From IMG/VR virus record IMGVR_UViG_3300029951_000028, positions 1 to 62,958 of that record: 62,958 bases of DNA, one strand, 5' to 3'. The notes under the pieces were generated by a model. It was not told the DNA's origin, searched no databases, and saw only the letters and a program-made list of their open reading frames with translations. Below are positions 17,201 to 24,483 of this stretch, piece by piece (within the stretch, counting starts at the first letter, position 1; every line of letters starts with the position of its first letter). Origin of the DNA: a virus. A program made the position numbers and the translations under genes.

Positions 17201-17858
17201 ACCACGTGACCGGGCCGCTGATCCGCACGTCGAGCTGGCGCTTCACGACCTGGTCGACGCCGCCCTGCATGGAGAACTTGCGCACGAAGCCCTGGAACGA
17301 GGCGGTGTCGCCATTCGGCAGCGAGAGGATGAAGTTCGTGAGCGCACCCGCCACGTACTGCTGCTGCACGCGCGCCTGGCCCGGATCCTGCAGGTTGTGG
17401 TCGACCTCGATCTGAAGCTGGCCGAAGTCCACCAGGCCGAGACGGATCTCCTTGGCCAGCGAGGCCATGTTGGTCACGTCGATTTCCGACGCCTGACCGT
17501 CCAGGCCGTTGAAGGTGCGGAAGTTGGCGACCGTCAGGTACGTGGTGCCCTGGATGGAGCCGGTGGCCGCGGTGAAGACCAGGCCGAACGTGTTCACCTG
17601 GATGGTGAAAGACGTGGAGCTCACGAGGCTGATGGCGTAGGTGTTGCCGTTGAGGGTCGCGGCGCCCGTGCCGGCGAAGGCCGACAGCGCAACGCTCGCG
17701 CCGTCTGCGAGGCCGTGGGGCGCCGTGGTCGTGATGAGCGTGGTGGTGCCCGCGGCCGAGGTGGTCGGCGTGACCGACGAGGCGGTGGACGCGGCCGGCG
17801 CGGTGGCCGAGGCGATGCCGAAGGTCGAGCCCTGGGCGGAGATGGCGGAGGAAGTCAT
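17196..17858 (-). CDS. Major tail (tube) protein
   Basis: 220 residues, Ser/Thr/Gly/Ala-rich and beta-dominated. The region around FNGLDGQASEIDVTNMASLA and the C-terminus (GFVRKFSMQGGVDQVV) match lambda V-like tube proteins, which form hexameric tail rings. A Thr/Gly-rich insertion in the N-terminal third (about 30-110) resembles an extra Ig-like surface domain. Located between the tail terminator and the chaperone as expected. Confidence 0.82.
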   Translation of the reverse strand: MTSSAISAQGSTFGIASATAPAASTASSVTPTTSAAGTTTLITTTAPHGLADGASVALSAFAGTGAATLNGNTYAISLVSSTSFTIQVNTFGLVFTAATGSIQGTTYLTVANFRTFNGLDGQASEIDVTNMASLAKEIRLGLVDFGQLQIEVDHNLQDPGQARVQQQYVAGALTNFILSLPNGDTASFQGFVRKFSMQGGVDQVVKRQLDVRISGPVTWC

Positions 17859-17870
17859 GAGCAGGGCTCC

Positions 17871-18236
17871 TTATGGATTGGTGGACCAAACAGAAAAGTC
17901 GATGGAACGCTTGAAGGCCCGGACTTGGTCCTCGTACGCGTCGCGCGTGGTGAGCTGGGTGCTCGTGAAAGGCCCCGCCGCCATCGCCGCGATGACGATG
18001 GCGGCGGCGGCTTCAAGGTTCTGCACCGTGTCGCTGTAGAGGTCCACTTGGACACGGGTGTTCTGGAGCGCGGAGGCGCCGGCAAGCGTGTTGTTCGTGG
18101 GCGAGCTCGGCTTCATCCACACGATGTAGGGGAACGCGATGTTCTCGTTCAGCTCGAACGAGTTGATGCCGTACGTCGCGCCACCGGCCACGGTGGGCGC
18201 GAGCGTCGCCTGGATCGTTTCGTGGAGGGTTGACAC
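17871..18236 (-). CDS. DUF3168-like tail terminator / completion protein
   Basis: 121 residues from a GTG start in frame; an ATG two bases upstream is in another frame. The pattern of helix, PYIVW, RVQVDLYSDTVQNLEA and a terminal beta strand is characteristic of DUF3168/gpU-like terminators that cap the tail tube. The gene precedes the major tail gene, which is the conserved position. Confidence 0.7.
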   Translation of the reverse strand: MSTLHETIQATLAPTVAGGATYGINSFELNENIAFPYIVWMKPSSPTNNTLAGASALQNTRVQVDLYSDTVQNLEAAAAIVIAAMAAGPFTSTQLTTRDAYEDQVRAFKRSIDFSVWSTNP

Positions 18237-18237
18237 A

Positions 18238-18582
18238 TCAGCCTCGCGTCAGACCCTGCTGGCACATCAGCGTCAGCTTGCGATGCCGCGCGTAGTCGTC
18301 CACCACGCTCAGGATGTTGTAGACCGCGCCCTGGTACGTGAGCCGCATCGCCGCTGTGATGCTAGGCCGATAGCGGACGACGACGGTAATCATCGTTTCA
18401 TCGAGCTGCGCGCCGGCCGCGACCAGCTCCGAGCCCGACATGGGCTCGACGGACGCGCGGGCGGTCAGGAGGGTCGTCCACGTCTCTGACTGCTGCCCGA
18501 ACGTGTCGACGGCCATGCTGCGCTGCTGGATCGTGACGACGCGATTGAGCGAGCCGGCCTGGAGGGGGGTGGAGTAGGTCAT
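18238..18582 (-). CDS. Head-tail adaptor protein
   Basis: 114 residues from ATG 18582, overlapping the connector gene by 4. The LNRVVTIQQRS start, GQQSETWTTLLTARASVEP and a YRPSITAAMRL segment are the standard signature of the Phage_H_T_join family (SPP1 gp16-like), which joins the portal/connector to the tail. Confidence 0.85.
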   Translation of the reverse strand: MTYSTPLQAGSLNRVVTIQQRSMAVDTFGQQSETWTTLLTARASVEPMSGSELVAAGAQLDETMITVVVRYRPSITAAMRLTYQGAVYNILSVVDDYARHRKLTLMCQQGLTRG

Positions 18583-19235
18583 GCCAGGCTCACCACCCAC
18601 GGGTCGAGCAGACGATCCACGTAGGGGAGCGCTTCGACCTTGCCGCGCGGCATCACCGCGACTTCTTCGCGGTTCTGGTACAGCGTGGCGACGCGCATCT
18701 TGATCCAGTTGCAGATCGCCGCGGGCACGTCGGTCGCGTCAGGGCCGAAGCCCGCCGTGAAGTTGATCTTGACGGCCCCGATTTGCGGGATGGTGATCGG
18801 CCAGAAGTAGCCGAACGCCGGGCCGAGCCGGCCCACGTTGCCGTCGAGGTCGATGGCGAACTTCTGCTCGCCGACCACGGTGGCCGTCTGCCCGGGAGTG
18901 CCGGGCGCCGTGATGGTCTGAGCGGTGCCGGTCATGTCGATGTAGACGATGCTGTCTACCGACACGATCGGCGCCTTCTCGATCAACACGGTACTGAAGA
19001 AGGGCCCGACTCCCGACGATGCCTCATCGCCGAAGGAGTCGAGCGTCATCCGCCATTGCTGCTGGATGAAACTGCGGTTGCAGTAGGATTCCGCGTACTC
19101 GCGCGCGCCCTGGATCAACAGCGTGATGAGGCCGTCGTCGGCCGTCAGGTCGGTGTCAATGTTGAGGGCGCTCTTGCAATCCGCCAGCGAGACGGGCTCG
19201 CTGGTCGGTTGCACGGTGCGGAAGTACGCGGCCAC
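18579..19235 (-). CDS. Head-tail connector (HK97 gp6-like)
   Basis: 218 residues from a GTG start. EPVSLADCKSALNID and LITLLIQGAREYAESYCNR followed by a beta-rich middle and a C-terminal helix (AICNWIKMRVATLYQNRE) fit the phage connector family. This ring sits under the portal. Length is at the upper end because of an expanded central beta domain. Confidence 0.85.
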   Translation of the reverse strand: MAAYFRTVQPTSEPVSLADCKSALNIDTDLTADDGLITLLIQGAREYAESYCNRSFIQQQWRMTLDSFGDEASSGVGPFFSTVLIEKAPIVSVDSIVYIDMTGTAQTITAPGTPGQTATVVGEQKFAIDLDGNVGRLGPAFGYFWPITIPQIGAVKINFTAGFGPDATDVPAAICNWIKMRVATLYQNREEVAVMPRGKVEALPYVDRLLDPWVVSLA

Positions 19236-19244
19236 GGTCGATCC

Positions 19245-19700
19245 TTAGATGACCTGAACCACGCCGGCCTGGTTGAAGGCGCTGGCGGGGCCGTAGCGCG
19301 CCACGAGGCCGAACAGCGTGGCCTGCGTGAGCACGGCGTTGACGCCCACGGTGACCGTCACGGCGACGTAGCCGTAGCCGTTGTTCGAGTCCAGCCAGTC
19401 GTTCAGCATGTCGAGCGTGACCTGCTGGTTGCTCAGGCTGACGGCGGTGCTCGTCACGGCTGCGCCCGTGATGGCGTTGACGACCGGCTTGGCGCCCGTG
19501 CCGGTGTTGGTCGTGGCCTGCGAGAACGCCACGACGACGGTGCCCGCGGCGCCGATCGAGCCGACATCGAGAACGGCGGCGAAACGCTGGAAGTCGGCGG
19601 CCGACACCCACGTGGTGGTTGCGGCGCCGACGGCTTGCGACGACGGATCGAGGGTGGCCGCGATTGCGACGACCTCGGAGAGCTTGAAATTCGAGTTCAT
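19245..19700 (-). CDS. Putative head structural / decoration protein
   Basis: 151 residues, with repeated Ala/Val/Thr beta strands and no charged core. No family recognised. It lies between major capsid protein and connector, a place often used by decoration or head-completion proteins. A strong UUCG hairpin separates it from the capsid gene. Confidence 0.5.
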   Translation of the reverse strand: MNSNFKLSEVVAIAATLDPSSQAVGAATTTWVSAADFQRFAAVLDVGSIGAAGTVVVAFSQATTNTGTGAKPVVNAITGAAVTSTAVSLSNQQVTLDMLNDWLDSNNGYGYVAVTVTVGVNAVLTQATLFGLVARYGPASAFNQAGVVQVI

Positions 19701-19732
19701 GAGGACTCCAGAAGATGAAGATGTGCGTCGAG

Positions 19733-19752
19733 ACGGGGCCCGAAGGCCCCGT
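19733..19752 (-). terminator. UUCG-tetraloop hairpin after the capsid gene
   Basis: Minus strand ACGGGGCC-TTCG-GGCCCCGT, a perfect 8-bp stem closed by the extra-stable C(UUCG)G loop, 5 bases after the capsid stop codon. No T-run follows, so it is more likely a partial terminator or a 3' stabiliser that raises capsid mRNA above downstream genes. Confidence 0.65.
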
Positions 19753-19757
19753 GCCGA

Positions 19758-21113
19758 TTACGGGCGAGCCGCCAGCGTGACGAAGTACGAGCGGGTCTGC
19801 GAACCCTTGCCGGCGGGGGCCGGGATCGGGGCCTGCGTGATCGGCTGGCCGTCCATGCGGAAGATGAAGCGGAAGGCCGTGGCGTTCGCGTCGAAGTACA
19901 GGTGCATCGACGTGGCCGTCTCGACACCGGCAGCCTTGGTGATCGTGCGGTAGCCCTTGAGCGACAGCAGCGAGATGTCCGACTGCTGACCGATCGTGTT
20001 GGCGTGCTCCGACAGGATCAGCGGGCGGCCGTTCAGCGTGCCGTCGAAACCAGCGTGGATGCCGGTGCCCGGCGGCAGGAAGATCGGGATCTGGCCGACC
20101 GTCATGCCCTCGAGCTGCGCCAGGATGTCGGGGTTGCCGACCCACACGGCGTTCTTCAGCTCGCCGGTCTTCAGGCGCGAGCGCATGCCGGAAATGTTGG
20201 CCTGCGTCAGCGTGCCGGTGGCCTGCGCGTTCGTCTTCGGCTGGATGATCAGCGCGCCCGCATTGGCGTTCATGCAACCCAGGGGCTGCTGGCCGCCGGG
20301 GCCGAACAGGATGGCCTCGTTGGTCTTCCACTGGATGCGGTCGGCAGCCAGGCCGGTCAGGTAGCCGCCGAGCGCCGGGGCGTCTTCCAGCAGCTCGTTG
20401 GTCACCGGGATCAGGACCATCAGTTCCTTCAGGCGCAGCAGGTCGATGCCGAGCGACGGCTTCGTGGTGGCGGCGGCCGAGCCTTCACCCTTCCAATACG
20501 CTTGCGCACCGGTCGGATCCCACGGGGCCTTTTCGTCCTTGGGGAAGGCCATCGAGTTCGAGCTGACCTCGGTGTTCTCGGTCAGCGGCAGCAGCGAGCC
20601 CTCGGTCTGCACCGAGATGCGCCAGATTTCCGACGAGAACTCCGGGGGGATGGCGAAGCCGCCGTCCGCACCGCTCGACTCGTTCATCGTGGTGCCGGGG
20701 GCGGACGCCTGGAAAGCCAGGCGCGGGTCGACGCGGCCACCACTGTGGGCGCTGCGGACGGACTGAAAGAAGTCGCCCTTGGTCTTGAAACCGCGGCGGG
20801 GGTCGGCCAGCACGTTCTCGGTGACCGTGATGTTGGCGTTGGCCGGGATCGTGACGGCGGCGTTGGGCGCGTTGGTGGCGCCAGCGCCGTTCATCGGGCT
20901 CGGACGAACCAGGCCGGCTTCCATCGCCTCCAGTTCGGTTTGACGATCGATGTTGCGAGACGCGGCGGCGGCCTCGGCCTTGGCCGCGGCGTACTGCGCC
21001 TCTTCTTCCGGCGTGTAGTCGGTCTTGGCGCCCACGAGGGTCGCGGCGAGAGCCTTCATCTTGTCGATGGCGGCTGCCTTTTGCGCTTGGAGTGCGCGGA
21101 TTTGTGCGGACAT
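19758..21113 (-). CDS. Major capsid protein, HK97 fold
   Basis: 451 residues from ATG 21113, preceded by AGGAG. Residues 1-70 are a helical, Ala/Gln/Lys-rich delta-domain-like scaffold likely removed by the S49 protease upstream. The rest matches the Phage_capsid family: a GGFAIPPEF segment, then TNELLEDAPALGGYL, FGPGGQQPLG and the late NGRPLILSEHA region. It has its own operator-containing promoter and a structured leader, consistent with high expression. Confidence 0.95.
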   Translation of the reverse strand: MSAQIRALQAQKAAAIDKMKALAATLVGAKTDYTPEEEAQYAAAKAEAAAASRNIDRQTELEAMEAGLVRPSPMNGAGATNAPNAAVTIPANANITVTENVLADPRRGFKTKGDFFQSVRSAHSGGRVDPRLAFQASAPGTTMNESSGADGGFAIPPEFSSEIWRISVQTEGSLLPLTENTEVSSNSMAFPKDEKAPWDPTGAQAYWKGEGSAAATTKPSLGIDLLRLKELMVLIPVTNELLEDAPALGGYLTGLAADRIQWKTNEAILFGPGGQQPLGCMNANAGALIIQPKTNAQATGTLTQANISGMRSRLKTGELKNAVWVGNPDILAQLEGMTVGQIPIFLPPGTGIHAGFDGTLNGRPLILSEHANTIGQQSDISLLSLKGYRTITKAAGVETATSMHLYFDANATAFRFIFRMDGQPITQAPIPAPAGKGSQTRSYFVTLAARP

Positions 21114-21133
21114 AGCTGTGTAACTCCTGTGAG

Positions 21134-21195
21134 GTTTAACGAAGGATGCACTGCGACCCTTTGGGGTCAGCCTCAAGGGAGCCGTAGGGCTCCCT
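21134..21195 (-). promoter_or_regulatory. Structured leader of the capsid mRNA
   Basis: Reading leftward, the leader has a hairpin GGGAGCC-CTAC-GGCTCCC (21195-21178), a smaller one GACCC-CAAA-GGGTC (about 21170-21157) and then an operator half-site CTTCGTTAAA (21144-21135) just before the ribosome site. The hairpins may stabilise the transcript; the extra operator may add repression. Confidence 0.5.
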
Positions 21196-21264
21196 CGGGG
21201 ACCGGGCCGTGCGCAGCCCAAAAACCTTTGCAGTAGGGTTTACCCCTATTGCTATTGCAGGCCG

Positions 21265-21293
21265 ACTCTAGTTCGTTTTATGTGTCAAGTCAA
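21265..21293 (-). promoter_or_regulatory. Capsid promoter with embedded operator
   Basis: Minus strand TTGACT (21293-21288), 17-base spacer, TAGAGT (21270-21265). The spacer contains AAAACGAAC, an operator half. The start region carries AGCAATAGGGGT (21253-21242), shared with the portal promoter leader at 24445-24434. The -35 lies in the last two sense codons (Leu-Thr) of the protease gene. Confidence 0.8.
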
Positions 21294-22190
21294 TTCTGCG
21301 ATGTCGATCTCGGCGCGAGAGCGGGCCGCGGTGGCCTTCTTGCCCTTCTTCTGCATGCCGGCCACGACCTGGTCGAACGTCGCGACGCCATCGACCATGC
21401 CGGCCTTGAGCGCGGCCGGCGCGTCCAGCACGCGGCCTTGACCCATGCCGTTGCGCACGTCGTCGACCGAGACGTTGCGGCCCTGCGCGACCGCCTTGAC
21501 GAACGTGGTGTAGAAGCTGTCCACGCTTTGCTGCAGGTTGGCCTCGGCCTCCTCGGACAGCGGCTCGAACGGGTTGCCCTCCGTCTTGAACTTGCCCGCG
21601 CTGATGAACTTCGTGACGACGCCCTCGGCCTCCATGGCCTTGCTCACGTCCTGGTGGATCATGTAGACGCCGATCGAGCCGACCTGGCCGGACGGCGCGA
21701 CGTAGAACTCGCTCGCCGCGGTGCCGAGCCAGTAGGCCGCGCTCGCCGCGGTGTAGCCGGCGTAGGCGACGACCGGCTTGCCCGACGCTCGGATCTCGTC
21801 GGCGAGCTCCATCACGCCGTGGACGTTCCCACCCGGAGAGTCGATGAAAAGCAGGATCTGGCCCACGCTGTCGTCGGCGTTGGCGGCCTTGAGCTGCTGC
21901 GAGATGTCCTGGCAAGAGGTGCCGCCGTCGCACATGCCGATGTCCGACGCGTAGGGGGCGATGGCACCCTTGACCGAGATGACTTGGATCGAGCCGCCGC
22001 CGACCTTGGGCGGCTGGCGCGGGCCGGCGCGCAGCGGGCCGCGCGAGTCCAGCTCGTCGTCTTCCATGGCAACGGTCTTGCCGTCCTTGACCATGTAGGC
22101 ACGCACGAGCACGTCGCCGAACGACTTGATGTACTTGGGATCCATCGCCCACGGGGTGGCGAGGCACGAGGCCAGGAAATGCTTGCTCAT
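21285..22190 (-). CDS. S49 family capsid maturation protease
   Basis: 301 residues, SppA/lambda C-like. Core strands include VISVKGAIAPY and ILLFIDSPGGNV, the oxyanion-side SPGG. The nucleophile region AGYTAASAAYWLGTAA places Ser near 150, and the PSGQVGSIGVYMIHQDVS segment is also typical. It should cleave scaffold and the capsid N-terminus in the prohead. The C-terminal 40 residues are Lys/Ala-rich and could carry scaffold function, as no separate scaffold gene is seen. Confidence 0.9.
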   Translation of the reverse strand: MSKHFLASCLATPWAMDPKYIKSFGDVLVRAYMVKDGKTVAMEDDELDSRGPLRAGPRQPPKVGGGSIQVISVKGAIAPYASDIGMCDGGTSCQDISQQLKAANADDSVGQILLFIDSPGGNVHGVMELADEIRASGKPVVAYAGYTAASAAYWLGTAASEFYVAPSGQVGSIGVYMIHQDVSKAMEAEGVVTKFISAGKFKTEGNPFEPLSEEAEANLQQSVDSFYTTFVKAVAQGRNVSVDDVRNGMGQGRVLDAPAALKAGMVDGVATFDQVVAGMQKKGKKATAARSRAEIDIAELT

Positions 22191-22435
22191 TCGGAAATCT
22201 CCACGAGGTGGTAGCGGGTGGTCTTGGTGGTGTGGGCGTCACGCGCGTACTCGCGGGCGGTCGAATCGAGGCTTGTCACGTCTGCCTCGGCGAGGAACAC
22301 GTGGCGCTCGATGGCCACGACGGGTGCCTTGTCGACTTCCAGGCGCAGCGTCATGGACACGACGCCACCCGTGGGCAGGTCGATGACCTTCTTGAGCGCC
22401 TCGTAGACGGCATGGGGGGTGGTGGTGTGGCTCAT
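22187..22435 (-). CDS. Hypothetical protein between portal and protease
   Basis: 82 residues from ATG 22435, overlapping both neighbours by 4 bases. Predicted beta strands in the middle (GGVVSMTLRLEV, VVAIERHVFL) and a His/Thr-rich end. No family recognised. Its conserved operon position suggests a head-assembly accessory role. Confidence 0.6.
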   Translation of the reverse strand: MSHTTTPHAVYEALKKVIDLPTGGVVSMTLRLEVDKAPVVAIERHVFLAEADVTSLDSTAREYARDAHTTKTTRYHLVEISE

Positions 22436-22644
22436 GTCAGTTCTCCTTGCGGCGGGATGAGGCCCACCTTCGCGGCGGCCTGGACGACGAGCCGAAACCA
22501 CGCGTCCTGCGTCAGTTGGATGGCCGAGCCGCACTGCGCGCCGCGCGTGCGCACGATGACCTCCACGCCCCCGTCGCGCTCGTTGACGGACAGGTATGCG
22601 GGGTTCGAGCCCGACGGCTCTGTGTGGGCGACGATGTTGGTCAT
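22432..22644 (-). CDS. Small hypothetical head-operon protein
   Basis: 70 residues, overlapping portal and the next gene by 4 bases each, which supports translation. Two short strands (GVEVIVRTRG, CGSAIQLTQDAWFRL) and an amphipathic helix. No recognised family. Confidence 0.55.
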   Translation of the reverse strand: MTNIVAHTEPSGSNPAYLSVNERDGGVEVIVRTRGAQCGSAIQLTQDAWFRLVVQAAAKVGLIPPQGELT

Positions 22645-24239
22645 TCGATGGCCTCCGCCAAGTGCAGCAGCGAGGTCAGCACCAGCGCCTCGTCCACGGT
22701 GGTGTTCCCCGCCAGCCAGGCTGCAGCGGCGGCCTCGTCGATGGCGAGGGCGTCGGCCAGCAGATCGGCGCTCGGCGGCTTGCCGGCGGCAACGCGGCGC
22801 GCCATGCGCTGCGCGTTGCCGGTGATGAGGGCGACCATGCGCTGGAGCGTGTCCTCCGCCTGCAGGGCTGCGGCGGCGCGCAACGCGGCGGCCTCAGCTT
22901 CCATCGCGCGTTCCATCACGACCGCGCCCTTGGCCGGCTTGGGCTTGGACGCCGGTTTGGCCGGCTTCCCGGGTGCCTTGCCCGGCGACGCAGGGGCGGC
23001 CGCGGGATCATCCGGCTCCGGTTCCGCTGCGTCGCCGGCAGGCTCAGCGTCCTCGCCAACATCGTCGGCGGGGATCATGTTCATGGGCACGAGCGGGTCG
23101 TCGAGGTCGGCGCCCAGCTTGTCGAGGCCCTCCATCTCGCGAGCCTCGTTGCGGGTCAGCCAGCCCCACTGAATGCCGTTCATGTAGTAGGCGGAGCGCG
23201 CTGCGGAATCGCCGCGCATCATCCGCTTCATGTCGAACTCGACCTCGAGGCGAGTGTCCACGCCGAGCAGCTGGAACTCGATGCTGGACTCCCAGCACTC
23301 AGCCCACGGCAACATCGTGTCGGTCCAGAACTCCATCGACTGGTGCTCGATGTTGTTGTTCGTGGAGCGCGAGAGGTCGCCGATCTTGTGCGGCGGCACG
23401 CGGAAGATGCGCGCGATGTCGCTGATCTTCGCGGCGCGGGCTTCCACGAACTGCGAGTCGGCGTTGCTCACCGACAGCTCGTGGAACTTCATGCCCTTCT
23501 CGAGCACGGCCACCTTGCCGCGGTTGACGCCGCCCTGCATCTTCTGCCACGACTCGCGGAAGTCCTGCTTGCCCTGCGTGCCGTTGAACGACCCCGGCAC
23601 TTCGATCCAGCCGCCGCCAGGCTTGGCGTCGTTCTGGTAGAAGCGGTTCGAGTACGCCTGCATCTCCAGACCCTCGGAGATGGCGGTGCGACAGGCTTCG
23701 ATCGGCGAGATGCCGAGGATGCCGTCGTTGGACAGGCCGCGCAGATGCCAGATTTCGCCGCGCGTGTAGTAAATCGTGTCGCCCTTGTCGGTGCGGTACT
23801 TGTAGCGATAGTTGCCGTTGTCCAGCATGTCGATCGACATGCGGTCGGGGTGCAACGGGAGCAGCTCGGTGATCTGGCCGCGGCCGTCGGCGGCGATCTG
23901 GCAGAAGGCATTGCCGCGCAGCGCGAGGTGCCCCATCAGCATGAGGCGCCACTCGAACGCCGACTGGAACTTGTTCGGCTGCTTCGTGAACAGGCGCACG
24001 GCCCAGTGGTCGGCCTGCTTCTTGCGGGAAGTGCCCGCCGCGTTCGGCTTGTAGAGCGTGAACGGCATGCACGCGAACGACTCCGCGAGCACCTTGACGC
24101 ACGCGTAGACCGCCGTCAGCGACATGGCCTGGTTGGGCGTCGCGAGCGAGCCCCCGGGCGAGTCAGAGAACCAGAAACCACCCCACACGGAGCGGTCCAT
24201 CGGGCTCACCGACGACGCTTTGGGCTTGAACAGGAACAT
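22641..24239 (-). CDS. Portal protein (HK97 family)
   Basis: 532 residues from ATG 24239. Contains VYACVKVLAESFACMPFTLY, LMGHLALRGNAFCQI, IWHLRGLSNDGILGISPIEA and VPPHKIGDLSRSTNNNIEHQ, all hallmarks of the Phage_portal family (dodecameric DNA gateway). The C-terminal 120 residues are unusually Ala/Pro/Lys/Glu-rich (AKPASKPKPAKGA type linker, then helix), an extension beyond the normal family length. First large gene of the operon behind the 24455-24483 promoter. Confidence 0.94.
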   Translation of the reverse strand: MFLFKPKASSVSPMDRSVWGGFWFSDSPGGSLATPNQAMSLTAVYACVKVLAESFACMPFTLYKPNAAGTSRKKQADHWAVRLFTKQPNKFQSAFEWRLMLMGHLALRGNAFCQIAADGRGQITELLPLHPDRMSIDMLDNGNYRYKYRTDKGDTIYYTRGEIWHLRGLSNDGILGISPIEACRTAISEGLEMQAYSNRFYQNDAKPGGGWIEVPGSFNGTQGKQDFRESWQKMQGGVNRGKVAVLEKGMKFHELSVSNADSQFVEARAAKISDIARIFRVPPHKIGDLSRSTNNNIEHQSMEFWTDTMLPWAECWESSIEFQLLGVDTRLEVEFDMKRMMRGDSAARSAYYMNGIQWGWLTRNEAREMEGLDKLGADLDDPLVPMNMIPADDVGEDAEPAGDAAEPEPDDPAAAPASPGKAPGKPAKPASKPKPAKGAVVMERAMEAEAAALRAAAALQAEDTLQRMVALITGNAQRMARRVAAGKPPSADLLADALAIDEAAAAAWLAGNTTVDEALVLTSLLHLAEAIE

Positions 24240-24403
24240 CAGTCGCTCCGAATGCGCGTGAGGCGCGCCGCGGCGAACGTGCCGACGATGAGCGCAACGC
24301 CGAGGACGATGGAGGCCACCGGCCACGAGAACTGCAGGCCCACGCCGCCGAAGACCAGGGCGAGCCCGACGGCGACAGAAGCGTTGAAAACTCGGGAGTC
24401 CAT
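24239..24403 (-). CDS. Small two-helix membrane protein between terminase and portal
   Basis: 54 residues from ATG 24403, stop overlapping the portal ATG by one base. Sequence is almost wholly hydrophobic: VAVGLALVFGGVGLQF and VASIVLGVALIVGTFAA form two helices, ending in a basic RLTRIRSD tail. It is the first gene after the late promoter. Function unknown; small membrane genes at this place occur in other HK97-type head operons. Confidence 0.6.
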   Translation of the reverse strand: MDSRVFNASVAVGLALVFGGVGLQFSWPVASIVLGVALIVGTFAAARLTRIRSD

Positions 24404-24454
24404 GTGGGTGCGGCGGCGTTTGGTTGAGGGAAAACCCCTATTGCTTGCCGTCGC

Positions 24455-24483
24455 ACTCTAGTGATATTTAACGTACAAGTCAA
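24455..24483 (-). promoter_or_regulatory. Portal/head promoter with embedded operator
   Basis: Minus strand TTGACT (24483-24478), 17-base spacer TGTACGTTAAATATCAC, TAGAGT (24460-24455). The spacer and -10 match the DUF2815 promoter at 50308-50336 over 14 bases. The terminase stop TGA is part of the -35 box. Downstream is the AGCAATAGGGGT leader box. Confidence 0.85.
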
